Shown: positions 24,101-35,785 of the stretch, in pieces
Position numbering within the stretch: position 1 is the stretch's first letter
Layout: each line of letters begins with the position of its first letter
NCBI RefSeq assembly: GCF_964204865.1
Contig: NC_135264.1
Location: 2,108,001-2,172,000 of the forward strand
Origin: Styela clava
Lineage: Eukaryota; Chordata; Ascidiacea; Stolidobranchia; Styelidae
Direction of reading: 5' to 3'
DNA: 64,000 bases
Position numbers and translations under genes: made by a program
The notes under the pieces: generated by a model
The model's input: the letters and a program-made list of their open reading frames with translations, nothing else
Database searches by the model: none
What the model was told of the DNA's origin: nothing

Positions 24101-24766
24101 GTAGATATCAAAGAAAGCATTAGAAAGTGACGCATAGTGATATTAATAATTCCCACGACTGTCCCTGGGGTGTAAACTAGCAGCAAATAAAGGTATATAG
24201 TCAAAATGATTGTTGTTTGTGGTATATTATGAACACTAACAGTATATCTCTCATGGCTCTATGTATGAATACTTGGATAGAAATACTTGAAAATTTAAGA
24301 CAAGCGATTATCAACTGAAAGGTGTCTACGAGATTTGATATGGACAGAGTGTTTTTTAGATTATAACCTCAACATACTGAGAAAATAATCATCGCATCGC
24401 ATTCGAACATCTTTGACACCAAACCTGGAAGTTAGTTTAAGCCAAATAAGCCCCGGCTATACATTATTACTATACCTTTTTTACGACGTGATTTAATCCA
24501 TAAATGGTCCGTAATGAGCACTTCAGCGTTGAGCCCAAGCCAGTTTTCCCCCAAGGGTAGAAGATTCCAAGTTTGTAGAAAGGTTCGCCTACTGTATTTC
24601 ACTCTATCTAGATCAATGGACTTTTAGAATCTGTATTTTGTTCAATTTATATCTTTACTCTGTACATATGAATATACTTTATTAAACATGTTCACAATAT
24701 TTTGTGCAGAATATTTAACGGAGAGTATCATATTGCTAAATTAGTTCTGAGAAGAAAGCGAATATA
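18121..24766. other. Gene-free stretch upstream of the receptor-like gene
   Basis: AT-rich DNA with only short frames and no coding series I can link by splice sites. It contains a pure AT dinucleotide run at about 19,912-19,931. The last few hundred bases presumably hold the promoter of the gene starting at 24,767. An acceptor-like TTTTGTGCAG ends near 24,709, 57 bases before its ATG. Confidence 0.45.
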
Positions 24767-27690
24767 ATGAAACCGCCTGTTAGCTTTAGTTTGATAATTG
24801 ATATTTGGTGTTTAGTGTTTCGTGATTCATCTTCCAGTAGATCACAAAATGAACCCGAATGTCAATACAAAGGAAATATGTGCGATGTGGACCTAATAGA
24901 TTGTGAAATTGAAAAGTACTACGGAGGTGGGTATGGCGTTTTCTTTCATCAGCGTTAGAAACTACGATTAATTTGAGGCATTTCAATAACAAAACATTAA
25001 TATTGCATTTTTCCGAATAATTATGATTTTAATTCATTTATTCAGGTTGGCTGGCAGGATGTAAGGGCATATCGTACAAACAACTCTACAAACCAAGACA
25101 AGATGTGCAATTCTGGGTAAACACGACAAGGCATGCATTGTACGCCCAGAACCTAACATTTACCATCGTATCGTAAGTTCATGTTTGTATTCTGCATGTA
25201 GTATTTACATCTAAGTAATGGTCGAATATGTAATAAGATTTGTTTTTGTATACAATTCTGTGGAATATCTTCCCTTAACAATAAATTTAACAATTTTTAA
25301 TTAGAATTGGAGAAAAAAATTGGACAATAATTCGCGATTGTTGTGGAGTAAAATGGAGCGAATTTTGCACTTTGCGACCTAAAGCCGGAGACGAAATGTT
25401 TATGCTCATTATGCCACTACCTGGAGACAAGTATTGTTACTACGGAATACACGGTAATGTAAAGATTTTTATCACAAATTGCTGAACAAACGCGATTTTA
25501 ATTCTAAAAGGAAACGGTCGCGCGTAACATAAAATTTGATAAAAAAAAATATATATATATTGTAAAACTGTGCATTTTTTTTATTCATATCTGGTTTTAT
25601 TCACAGAATACGAAACCGAAACAACACCACCTAAGTGGTGTGACGATGTGGTGAAGGTAGACTGTCTTTACGAAGTAAGTGGGGAAATATTTTTCTTGAA
25701 AAAACATGAGGATGCCAGCACGGACAAGTACCAACGCCGCAAAGTACAGTAAGTGCAAACCACTCTGATGGAGCATATTTATTTGATAGAAAATAGTTAG
25801 TCAGATTCAATAAATCTCATTGTTACACAACAACATTAAACCACGCCATTAGCCCAACAATCGTATTATTTGTACGACAATTTGAATGATATTATCACTC
25901 TTCAGACGTTACTGCTTTTTTGAAGCTGCGGAATCTTATCTTGCGTATGGTCGACACTATGAAGACAATGAGTTTGTAACTGGCATTAAAAATTTCACGT
26001 TGATTGAAACGACTGAAGAAGTTGAATGGGAAAATAATTCAATCAATTGTACAATAAATGGAAAAGTTTCTGATATCGAATCTTTGCTGCATAACAAAAC
26101 TACTAAGAAAGGAAATGCTTTGTGTTGGTTCTTAAAGGTGTCTGGTGTGTGGAATCCTACTTCAACTTGTAAACTACTCACGGCGATATCTGGTATATAT
26201 TGCTTTTTTTCTGCAGATTGTATTATGTTGTTTATATAAACAAACGTCCAAAACTAATGATTGAAAAACACTCGTTCGGACAATCTTACAAGTGTTTATA
26301 ATTTTCATCGAAGTGGATGATATTTCGAATCTTTTCACTAACTGATACACTATTTTATTTAGATGACGAAACATCAACAACCAGACTAATTATTGTTATA
26401 GGGGTTGTTGTCGCCGTTGCCCTTCTCATATTTATCATCATTTTCTTCTGGTTATATAAAACAAAAATACAGAAATGCTTTCCTTCCTACAAGGAAACTC
26501 AAAGAGAAATATCCGTGAGTACATTCGTAACTAGATTTATTTAGAAATAAACTCCTCTTAATCACTACAGTATAGTATTTTAAGAGGAAATGAGACAAAG
26601 TAAAAAAAAATACTGTAATTGAATAGCATACGGCCAACTTCTTAACGCAGATCCCTATGTGACACCCATCAGCCTCGCAGATATATTTAATTTGCTTCCA
26701 TTATGCGAAACTTTTTCAAAATCGCTGATTTTCGTCTGCGAAGTTTAAAATCATTTATGACAATATTGTAGCGTCATTTTTATATGTATTTTTAGGAAAA
26801 ACAGCTGTTCAAAATTGAGGAAGAGCAGAATTTCTTGCCAGATAATACAATGATACGTAACCGGAGTGCGGGAGAGCAAGCTGACCAAATTTGTTTCGCA
26901 TGTAAGCTTTCAAATATAAGATGATTCCTAGATTTTTTAAATGAAATTTATACATATTTCCTGAACTATAAAGTTTATGAGGTCCTTATCTATATTTCGC
27001 CTTTTTTTTAATGAAAACTCTAATTGTGACAAATTTCATTAGCTTATTCTTTGGTTTTAAACGTTCAACTACTTTTTAGATCACCAACACGAAGAAATCT
27101 GCAAAATTACCAGCACAGAAGCAAACATTGCGCGCCCTGCCAGTGATATTCGCAATGAAGTTGACTCCGGATTTGGCAACGACCTGGATTACATATCGCC
27201 AACAGATTTACAAAACGGAGTCTATTCTTTTTCGAATCAAATACATAATACATCATTTGATCAGTCGAATGAGAGCACAATTGCATTAAATCATGAAACT
27301 GGAAATTATATGACTATTGATTCATTTAAAAATATATCCCCGATGGTTGACGAAGGTGAAACTATATCCTCTTTAAATATTGGTAATTCTAATGACCAAT
27401 ATGATTCGGGATTCGATAATAAATTTGACCAAATATCATCAAAAGAACCTCAACACAAACTAGAGGTGAATATGAACCTGGCAAGTACTTTTTCCTATGA
27501 AGAAAACTTTAGTGTGCATGACAAAGGTTTTCAAATCATAACGGCACCGGACCAAAATAAGTTCGCGAAAGACAAAGAAGCTTTTCCAATTCTGACAGAT
27601 TGTGAAGAACAGTACACTACAAAAAAAAAGAATTTCAAAACGGAATTTCGACGAATAGACCCGAGACAAAGATGCAAATACGATCAATAA
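24767..27690 (+). CDS. Eight-exon gene, single-pass type I membrane receptor-like protein of unknown family
   Basis: Eight exons join in frame with GT-AG borders: 24,767-24,926; 25,046-25,172; 25,305-25,453; 25,607-25,748; 25,906-26,192; 26,363-26,514; 26,796-26,901; 27,080-27,690, giving 577 residues. Residues 1-24 form a weak signal peptide (hydrophobic core SFSLIIDIWCLVF). The outer region to about 290 has 14 cysteines and seven N-glycosylation sequons (N79, 89, 101, 222, 236, 240, 256). Residues 297-319 are one membrane helix (IIVIGVVVAVALLIF core), followed by basic KTKIQK. The roughly 255-residue inner tail is acidic and Ser/Thr-rich, with DSGF at 403-406 and 483-486 and tyrosines such as DYISP. 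There is no kinase, TIR, SEFIR or WSxWS. A cytokine-receptor-like role is only a guess from the architecture. The reading frame may originally have extended further (next entry). Confidence 0.8.
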
Positions 27691-27992
27691 CTGATGACTT
27701 TAATGTTGAAAATATTAAAACTTCCAGTTTGCCACGCCGAAGTTCCACTTCCAGCACCGACACGAGTTGTGGATCAGAGAAAAGTAATAGTATTTGATTT
27801 ATAAGAAAATGTTCGAGCGAAAACAACATTGCGCAATACGTGAAAACGTCACGAGCAGTTGATACTGGGTTTGAATCCGAAGATTTAGAAAATGAAATGT
27901 ATGATCAACAAGATCATGAGATACACCTCATTGACGACGGTTATATGAGCAAAGAAATGAAGCCATATGAAGGAACGTCATTCCGAGCTTAG
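27630..27992 (+). pseudogene. Out-of-frame C-terminal continuation of the receptor-like gene
   Basis: Right after a nine-A run (27,621-27,629) the -1 frame is open for 55 codons to a TGA at 27,795-27,797. It is then open again in the same frame to a TAG at 27,990-27,992. This frame reads like the rest of the tail: a Ser/Thr cluster (RRSSTSSTDTS), an acidic segment with DTGFESED (a third copy of the D(S/T)GF motif), and GYMSKEMKPYEG. The annotated frame instead ends at 27,690 in a basic, unlike peptide. Either one A has been lost here (or in the assembly) and the TGA arose later, or the heptamer A_AAA_AAG causes -1 frameshifting. Confidence 0.6.
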
Positions 27993-28167
27993 AGAGTAAA
28001 AAAAAATATTTTGAAAGTTTGATACAATAATTTAGACGGTGGTTATTTGATTTCACTGGACAAAGAAAATATGTTTCATTACAAATTTAGCGGTGATAAC
28101 TTTATATTCAAACCTCAATAAGTGAGGAAGGCATTTGATTATACTGGTCTACCACTTTCTTATAATC

Positions 28168-30631
28168 TGTAAAATGTAGACGCATATCGAAATGCAAACA
28201 CGCGTATACTGACTGAATTGGTGAAAAACAACAGTGAGCAACAAACAGAAAGACTGCATTGATTTGTGCACGTACAAGCAACGCATCGGTTGTTTTTGAA
28301 TCACCGCTCAAAACCACCGGAAACGCGTCAATATCGCACTCTCCCCCATTTCTGTTGATTTTATTATTCCTGACACGCTTATAAACTGCTTGTAACTTAG
28401 TAAATTTGATTGTTTTGGTGTGCGACAGCAGTGTTTGGAACGATACTCTAAATATGACAATGACATGAAGTGCGAAATTTAAATATATCACTTCTTAAAT
28501 TTATTATTTAGATCTGCTTTTTGAGTTTTGTATATTTTAACCAACAAAATTCGAATATATTATGCAAATTATTTTGTCAAGACGTAACAAAATTATTTGA
28601 TGTAATAGTCCTTTTTAACGTGACATCAATCAATCATACTTTTTAATTGCTTGCATTCGTTCTGTATTTAAAATTGCATAGAAAGATTATCTGTAAATTT
28701 ATGAGACATGATATACTATCATCATTTTGCTCAGATAAAAACAATGGAGTCAATGTAGTAACTTGTACCGGAGTATCATTCTTCGTTTATACACACTCCA
28801 ATGGAAGTGTCCGGGAATTTTTCTATTTCCCGTTCCAGTGGAGTTTTCTCAGAATTTTTTTCAGACATTACTTTTATTACAGTACATCGCCAGTCCGTCA
28901 CCCGCTCAAGAAGGCGGAAACAGTCACTCTCATGTGTGTGTTATACACACCTATCCGTCATCTAATACATTTGTGTATAGATTGATTGATAATGATTTTA
29001 CTATGATATTTTATTTGAGATTTCCCTAATCGTATTCCGAAAATATTGTTTGTTGCCGCTCAAGATTCAGACATTTTGTTTCTAGTCAATTTCTATGTTA
29101 TTTGTACCGCTTTTTTATCAACATTTTTGTGCACATAATGTGTGAATCATTATTATAAGATGTGGCGCGTGAAAAAGAAAATAAAAGCATTTACACATCT
29201 TCAAACCATTTTGTTTTGTTTATTATACCTAGATATTTGAAAACTTTGACATTTCAGTGCAAATACCAATATGGGTGAACGATATACATTGTCGGGGACC
29301 TTAGCTCAGTAACTATGACGCTCAAATATTATATTAATCTTTTTACATTTGATACACACGGTTTCCACATACACTAATCAGTGTATTCCTACTCTAGATT
29401 TATTTTATCCTATATGCACGTGTACAGTTGTGAGCGCTTCAAAACAAATAACATGAAATGTAGATGTAATTTCATTTAGTTTATTTATTTTTTTGTTTGT
29501 TTTCAATAAAACACGATTTTAACAATAGTGATATCGAACCATCTGTTGCATAAAATTTTGCAGAAACACGTAAATTGGTCGAAATATTTAAATAGGTTAT
29601 TATGCTTTCATTACGTGGTAAACCAATAAGTTTTGAAAACTCGAATTCTTCGGCCCCAATCGCTTATTTTTGCAAACGTCCTGTTTTATTCTCGTATATA
29701 TTTATTTTGTCTCAATTTCAAAGAACACGAACATGAGCTGGGTCTTAAATAAATAGATCGTGTTAAATTCTGGAAATACATGAATTTCACACTTTCCCAA
29801 GAAACGCCCCCGCTGTAGCGCGTCATGGGACTTACCAAATACCAAAGGATTGTTGACCCATTTAAAATTGTTAGAGGAATTTTAAGGGTAATCCATTGCG
29901 AGAACATGTATCTATTAACGATATCTCAAAGCAGGTTTTACAATCCCGCGATTTGATTTGTGGCATTGCTGTAAATGGCATGAATGCTACCATATAAGCT
30001 ATATAGCCAATAAAACAAACCGCAAACGTATTCCTCAACGTATGTCAAAACCGGAAGTCGACGAGACATCCTGGCTATGTGATTTTTCTTATAAATCAGG
30101 ATAGACTAATCAAATTCCTTTTATTAATATCCGGACCTGTCCTATACAAATTGCAAGAAGATTATTTTTCTCGGTTCGATTTTCTAGCATTCAAAATGCA
30201 CAATTTACTTCATCCTTAACACTGCCATCTATCAATTTCGTATTCTTTGTCTAGGAATAGTAAAAAGTAAGTATGCCGAGAGCAACGTCCTTCGCCTTTA
30301 TCAGAAACTACGCTCGTGAACATGAAAGCAAAATTAGAGAGTTCATGATTGACATTTATTGTTTCATAAATATAATGAATGAGTATCGATAAACAACGAG
30401 TAATCACTAGATTATTTGCCTTTCATAATGAAACAATAGAAAACTTGATTGGCAACTGGATAATTTTGAAGCGTAAGTTCATTACACTTCTTATCAGTTA
30501 ATAACGCAAACTAAATTATATTGATGGATTGTTAAGAGAAAGTTCTCAAATAACTTTGTTAAGTGTTGATTAAGTTATGAACAATACGATGGTTTATAGC
30601 CTTTACAAGCTTGATCTAATACCTAGTTGTA
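28168..30631 (+). repeat. Left arm of a diverged inverted duplication
   Basis: This segment matches, in reverse complement, about 61,356-64,000. For example the sequence around 28,180 matches the last bases of the window, and TTTATAGCCTTTACAAGCTT at 30,593 matches 61,371-61,390. By eye the divergence is several percent with small indels. The true left limit lies beyond what the window allows, since the partner arm is cut at 64,000. Short frames present in both arms differ mostly by amino-acid-changing substitutions, so they are not genes. The arm ends at 30,631, where the CACTG element begins. Confidence 0.9.
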
Positions 30632-31386
30632 CACTGTTAAAAAAATTAGTAAATATACTAATTTTTCTAGTAAATTTCTACTAATTTTTCGTTGAATTTT
30701 ACTTTCTACAAGAGTATTTTATTGAAATCACGTGACTTGCTTAGCTGAGCCAATTAGGGTGCTTGTTTGTTAATAGTTTACTAATGAATACTAATTTCAC
30801 TGATCAGTTAGTAATTAATATAACAGAAAAATAGTAAAAAGATTAGTATACTTGGAAAAAGTAAAAAAAAATCTAAGATCCTCTAATTTACGAGTAACTA
30901 TTCTTTCCAATAAACAAATTTATCTAACTACGCATGCGATATAGTCACGAAGCAAATTTAAATACTCCTTTAGAATTTCATCTAAATTTTGCTCTGGGTA
31001 TTAATTTGAATTAATTTTATTCTAAAATTATTTTGGTTCATCACCCAAAAATTCTGATTGTTTTGCTATTGCATTAGACAAGATAAGATATTGTTTTTAT
31101 ATATTATTTTTCCGGAAGTAAGCGGACCTATTTGTCCAAATATTCATTCGCAAAAACTCCACGAGACAGGTTGCGTGCGCAGCATTTTTGATTTCGAGTT
31201 TCCTTGTGCCGCCCATCTCGGCTGGGACGCTAAGCTGTTTGGGAGCTAAGCATCGGTTGCGTGCGTATGAAAACTGAATGCGGTACATATGTTAAGTATG
31301 CAATAGCGTGAGTCTGAGTTTGATGATTGTGTTAGCAACGGTCTGTACGGTAGGTGCGGATTTACCACGGGTAGTGGTCTGATTAT

Positions 31387-34300
31387 AGAGGACTTGCACG
31401 GGTCACGTGACCTTGTTACTGGACGGCAATAAAACAAAAACGTCCATTTGGCTCCTGTCAGTTGCAAGTCGGATTATACGTTTGCGTTTTGTTTGGCTGT
31501 TGAAAATGGTTATTTCGTTGTTCTGTTGGCTGTACGTATAGTATAGACAACGAAATGGATCTTCAGTAATATTCCACTGATTTCAAAAGAACCTGAACGT
31601 CGCGCAATGTGGATATCATCTATTGCCTATTGGCAGAACTGCTTGGTGTCAAGTCCAGAAGCCATCTTACTTGTGTTTCACTGTTTGCGGACAGCACTTC
31701 GTTGATGGTGAGTAATAGTGTGCCGTTATCAATTTCTTTAAATATTCACAAGCTCCCTCATTTCAATGGAAAGCAGATGACAAACTACTGTTATCAGTAG
31801 GCCTAGGCGTGGGCCTACTTGCAGTTGCAGACTTGACTTGTGTAAGACAGTAAGGAATTAATAATCAATTGCTGTAAGGTATTGTTTCTCTAATTAGCAG
31901 GTAATCTTTTACTAAGTGTGAAAGGTTGAATAGATAACTAACGTTTAACACCAGGGGTCATGCAAAAAATAACCAGAATTCAATTGAATTCGCCATCTAG
32001 GAATACGCTCGCCACCGCATCTCTGATCACCCTGGTAGTTTCACAGGTTTCAATCCCATGCGGGGATAGTTATGTGCTAGAGGATTGCAGCTCCACTCCC
32101 ACCGAGGGTGGTTCACATGACCGCTGATCGGTTACGACCATTCCCCACCATCCAAGTCCATGCTTCTGAAAACAAATAACTGGCTCCCCCCCAGATAAAT
32201 CATATCCTAATGGTGCTTGTACAACTGATTCAAAATGTCTTTTCATTGTCATTGGTAAAAAAGATATGCTACCCGGAATCAAATTCATTTACGACTAGTG
32301 GCTGTGGTGGGATATGGACATAAATTTCACACTCCTTGATCGTTAGATTTTATGAAAACTCTTATCTGTATCCATTATCTTACAGATATGGGTGCGACCA
32401 TGGAATAGATGGATGGCAAAGTATAAGTTGCAACAAGACCACAGTGGCACAAGACCTCAGCTTGCGTGATTTGATAATACATCCTCAGTATCCATTTATT
32501 GATGCTTATCGTAATGACAAAGTAACTTGTCATTACTGTGGATTGGTGGAGATAAAGTGTCCATTGTGCTTTAACGAAATCAACTTCAAGACGACCCCAT
32601 CAAGAAAAAAAATTGTTTCGGTGGGTCTGGTCGTGAAGGTTTTAGTCTAACGTTGGACACCGATACTACAACCAGATACAGTTGCCAATGAAACTTAAGC
32701 GAGGCGTAATATTGCGACTTTGTGATCTGAAAGGAATTTCTGAGATTAGTTGGCTAGCCGCAACCTTTTGTTTAAAGAATATTATTAGATACGACTTAAG
32801 AGTCTAAACTTTTATTTGAGAGGGGTGTAACCCAAGCTAATTTGCAAATAGTATTCATGGTACCAAATGTATCACACACTTTACAGTAATTATAAATTAT
32901 ATTTGAAAAATAAAGCACATCAAAAATGTATTTTTAAAAAACAATTGGTTTTATCTGCAGATACTAGGTTGATATTTCATGCTAACTTTTCTTTAGTCAA
33001 AAGGCACACTTGATTCGCAAAAATTTGTGAATGCGCACAGTACACTAATTTGTCTAATGTTTTGATTCCATAGGCAGGAGGTTGTGGATCGGTGCTGCTC
33101 AGGATGGGATATTTTTGCTTCTAAATGCATATTACGTGTTTCACATGAATCCATCGTGCTCAGATTCGACTGTTTTCAAGGTCTGAAGGCTCCAACAGCC
33201 TTATTTTATGGGTACACAAGAGAATTTTCAGTGTTGCATGCATGGGTCAGTTGGAGTCACTAACCTCAAGATATCTATAAGCAAGGATAAGATAACCTGG
33301 AAGTAACATTCCATAATTTAGAGCAAAAAATGTATCTGCCTCCACAGCCCTTTCAAATGAAAGATGATGTCTCGGGGGTAATTTCTATCAAATATTTTAC
33401 AGTATTATGGTTCTAGTGAAAAGGGGTGTAGGCGGCTTTTTTTTTAAAGTGTGGTAGGTCTAGTCGAAAGACACATTAAATGTTTATGCTAACAACTGCG
33501 AATTAATATTGCAACGCATACAAGTTAACAGAATTTGTTGAAATAGTCCTGGCTTTTGCCTTTCTTCAAAATCCTCCTTTTTTTAACTATTCCCTTCTTC
33601 TCTGGGCATGGCGAAAATTCAAATATCAATGGAACATGTAAGCAGCTGATAATGGGTTATCTTCCCTTTTTCCTGAAAATAAATTAAACACTAATCATCA
33701 TTTGACAGTGCCAAGTTTGTGTATCAGATCAGTAATAAATTACCTGCTAACTAACAAAACAATCAGACAACACCTTCTGGCCATTAATGAAGATTTCTTT
33801 CAATTTAAAACGCAACTATGCCTACCAATGTGGTTAGTTTTTAGGATATAATTTATCTGTGGTTGGGGACAGATTGCAAGGTGCAACATCGTACGATTAC
33901 CATTCTATGTCGGGATTAGTTAGCCAGTTATTTGTTTTAGAAGCATCGACTTGATGGTGGGGGATGTCGTAATCGACCAGCGGTCGTGTGAACCACCCTA
34001 AGTGGGAGGAGAGCTGCAATCCCCTCGCACATAATTATCCCCGCATGGGATTGGAACCTGTGAAACTCCCAGGGGGATCAGAGATGTGGTGGCGAGCGTA
34101 TTCTCAGATAGAGAATTCAATTGAATTCTGGTTATTTTTTGCATTTGCACTGGCGTTAAACTTTAGTTATCTATTCAAATTTTCACACTTACTAATAGAT
34201 TACCTGCTAACTAGGGAAACAATACCTTATGGAAATTATTGATTAATACCTTACACGAGTCAAGTCTGCAAGTAGGCCCTTACACGAGCCAAGTCTGCAA

Positions 34301-34727
34301 GTAGGCCTACGCCTAAGCATCCCAATAACAGTAGTTAGTTATCTGCTTTCCATTGAAATGAGGGAGCTTATGAATATTTAAAAAAATTGATAACGGCACA
34401 TCATGACTCACCATCAACGAAGTGCTGTCCGCAAACAGTGAAACACAAGTAAGATGGCTTCTGGACTTGACACCAAGCAGTTCTGCCAATAGATGATATC
34501 CACATTGCGCGACGTTCCGGATCTTTTGAAATCAGTGGAATATTACTGAAGATCCATTTCGTTGTCTATACTATACGTACAGCCAGCGGAACAATACGAA
34601 ATAATCATTTTCAACAGCCAAACAAAACGGAAACGTATAATCCGACTTGCAACTGACAGGAGCCAAATGGACGTTTTTGTTTTATTGCCGGCCAGTAACA
34701 AGGTCACGTGACCCGTGCAAGTCCTCT
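31387..34727. mobile_element. 3.3-kb element with long terminal inverted repeats and YqaJ-like remnant
   Basis: The two ends are inverted copies of each other over about 0.8 kb: 31,387-32,206 versus 33,840-34,727. The outermost bases are AGAGGACTTGCACGGGTCAC and its complement, flanked on each side by AT (31,385-31,386; 34,728-34,729), consistent with a 2-base target duplication. The middle holds a decayed YqaJ-type nuclease fragment. From memory, eukaryotic ISL2EU transposons pair a transposase with a YqaJ-like protein and duplicate 2 bases, so this is my best assignment. No transposase is seen, so this copy is non-autonomous. Confidence 0.65.
32336..32650 (+). pseudogene. Decayed YqaJ-like (lambda-exonuclease-type) nuclease fragment
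   Basis: A 104-codon frame contains YRYGCDHGIDGW, LIIHPQYPFIDAYRND and VTCHYCGLVEIKCP. These follow the family pattern RYG..HE..A, then IHP..PF.GASPDG, then C..CG...EIKCP. The E-x-K catalytic pair (EIK) is retained. The ASPDG motif that supplies a catalytic Asp reads AYRND here, and the upstream Glu is also changed, so activity is unlikely. An acceptor-like CTTACAG at about 32,380 suggests this was an internal exon. Family members are exonucleases that resect DNA ends. The fragment lies between the long inverted repeats of its host element. Confidence 0.65.
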
Positions 34728-34732
34728 ATTGA

Positions 34733-35272
34733 GGTACCGGTACTGGTACTTTTTGCAGAGATCAAAGTTTCCTATATTTTAATCCTTCTCTTTACCGTCA
34801 TAGGTCATTTAGTACCGGTAATGTGCCAATTATGACATCACTCAAATATCACGTGCCTGTAGCCCGCGCTTTTTCTGGTTCAGGAATTAGGACTCGGTAA
34901 GCGAGGCTCTTTGTCGTTAGTGGATGTTTATTTTAGGCGGTTGGTTTTTGTAGCTTTTCATTCGTTAATTGAGCATGTTTGTGTTACAGTAGTAGACTTG
35001 TAGTTGGTAAACCAAAATATTCTTTAAATACCGTGTACATCAGCATCTAATGGTACCGGTACCGTACCTGTATACAGCGACATGCTTACACACTGCGTTA
35101 GTTTCGCCGTGTTACCGGTACCGGTATCTATCGACGACCAAGAGTAAAAATCTGAATTGGCTATTTTAGTATTTGTTTCGGAATAGATGTAACTTACCGG
35201 TAGCCTATGGTGATATGATACGTTCAAATGTTACAAGTCAGTGGCAACAATAGGTACGGTACCGGTAACAGA
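34733..35272. repeat. Cluster of GGTACCGGTACC-type palindromes
   Basis: TACCGGTA or GGTACCGG cores occur at about 34,735, 34,813, 35,051, 35,115, 35,196 and 35,262, some doubled as TACCGGTACCGGTA. The 6-base palindrome ACCGGT overlapping GGTACC is far too frequent for AT-rich DNA. It looks like a dispersed short palindromic repeat. No gene is visible. Confidence 0.6.
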
Positions 35273-35785
35273 CAGATGAATTCAACTATAGCTACAAAGT
35301 CTACAAGGCGGTCATCTTGGTCGGAACGTATTTGGCGCTTTACACTGTATTATATACATATCCTAATACTTTTAGGACATTTTATTCTTCACAGTAAAAT
35401 GACGTCATTTCGAATCTCGATTCGAGAGCTCAAAATGAACCAGAACGATTTTAGTCATTTCATATTTGATTCATGAAAAATCTTACAATATGGGGGACCG
35501 ATCCTAAAGTACGAATAATTGTAACAACGGAAAATAATAAATTGAAATGACTGAAACTAAATTCGCTATTGTTGAGGTGATGGTTTAAAATAAGGATTAT
35601 TTGTTTTTGGAAAAATATAATTTTGCCGAAAAATACTACGGATTGTTTTGGTTCATTTAAACGAAACCAATAAGAGTCAGTGGTGACCATGTAATAAATG
35701 TTATACCAAAAATGATTACATGTTGCAGAAGTGCTCGTGGTACTACAATATTATATTTTCACATGCGACATAGTGTGCTCTAGAG

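Noticed and set aside
28108-28491. Minus-strand frame of 127 codons past the receptor-like gene
   Set aside because: The inverted copy at 63,700-64,000 breaks it with small indels, and no motif is visible.
29686-29907. 73-codon minus-strand frame, also open in the other arm at 62,367-62,588
   Set aside because: The two versions differ by about ten amino-acid changes in 73, with no sign of synonymous bias; open by chance.
30216-30407. Short frame shared with 61,851-62,057 in the other arm
   Set aside because: Its start region is replaced by the 286-base insertion in one arm; no family resemblance.
31180-31260. Faint 5S rRNA-like pattern (CCCATCTCGGCTG, then GAGCTAAGCA)
   Set aside because: Spacing between the two blocks is wrong by about 11 bases and the rest of a 5S gene is absent.
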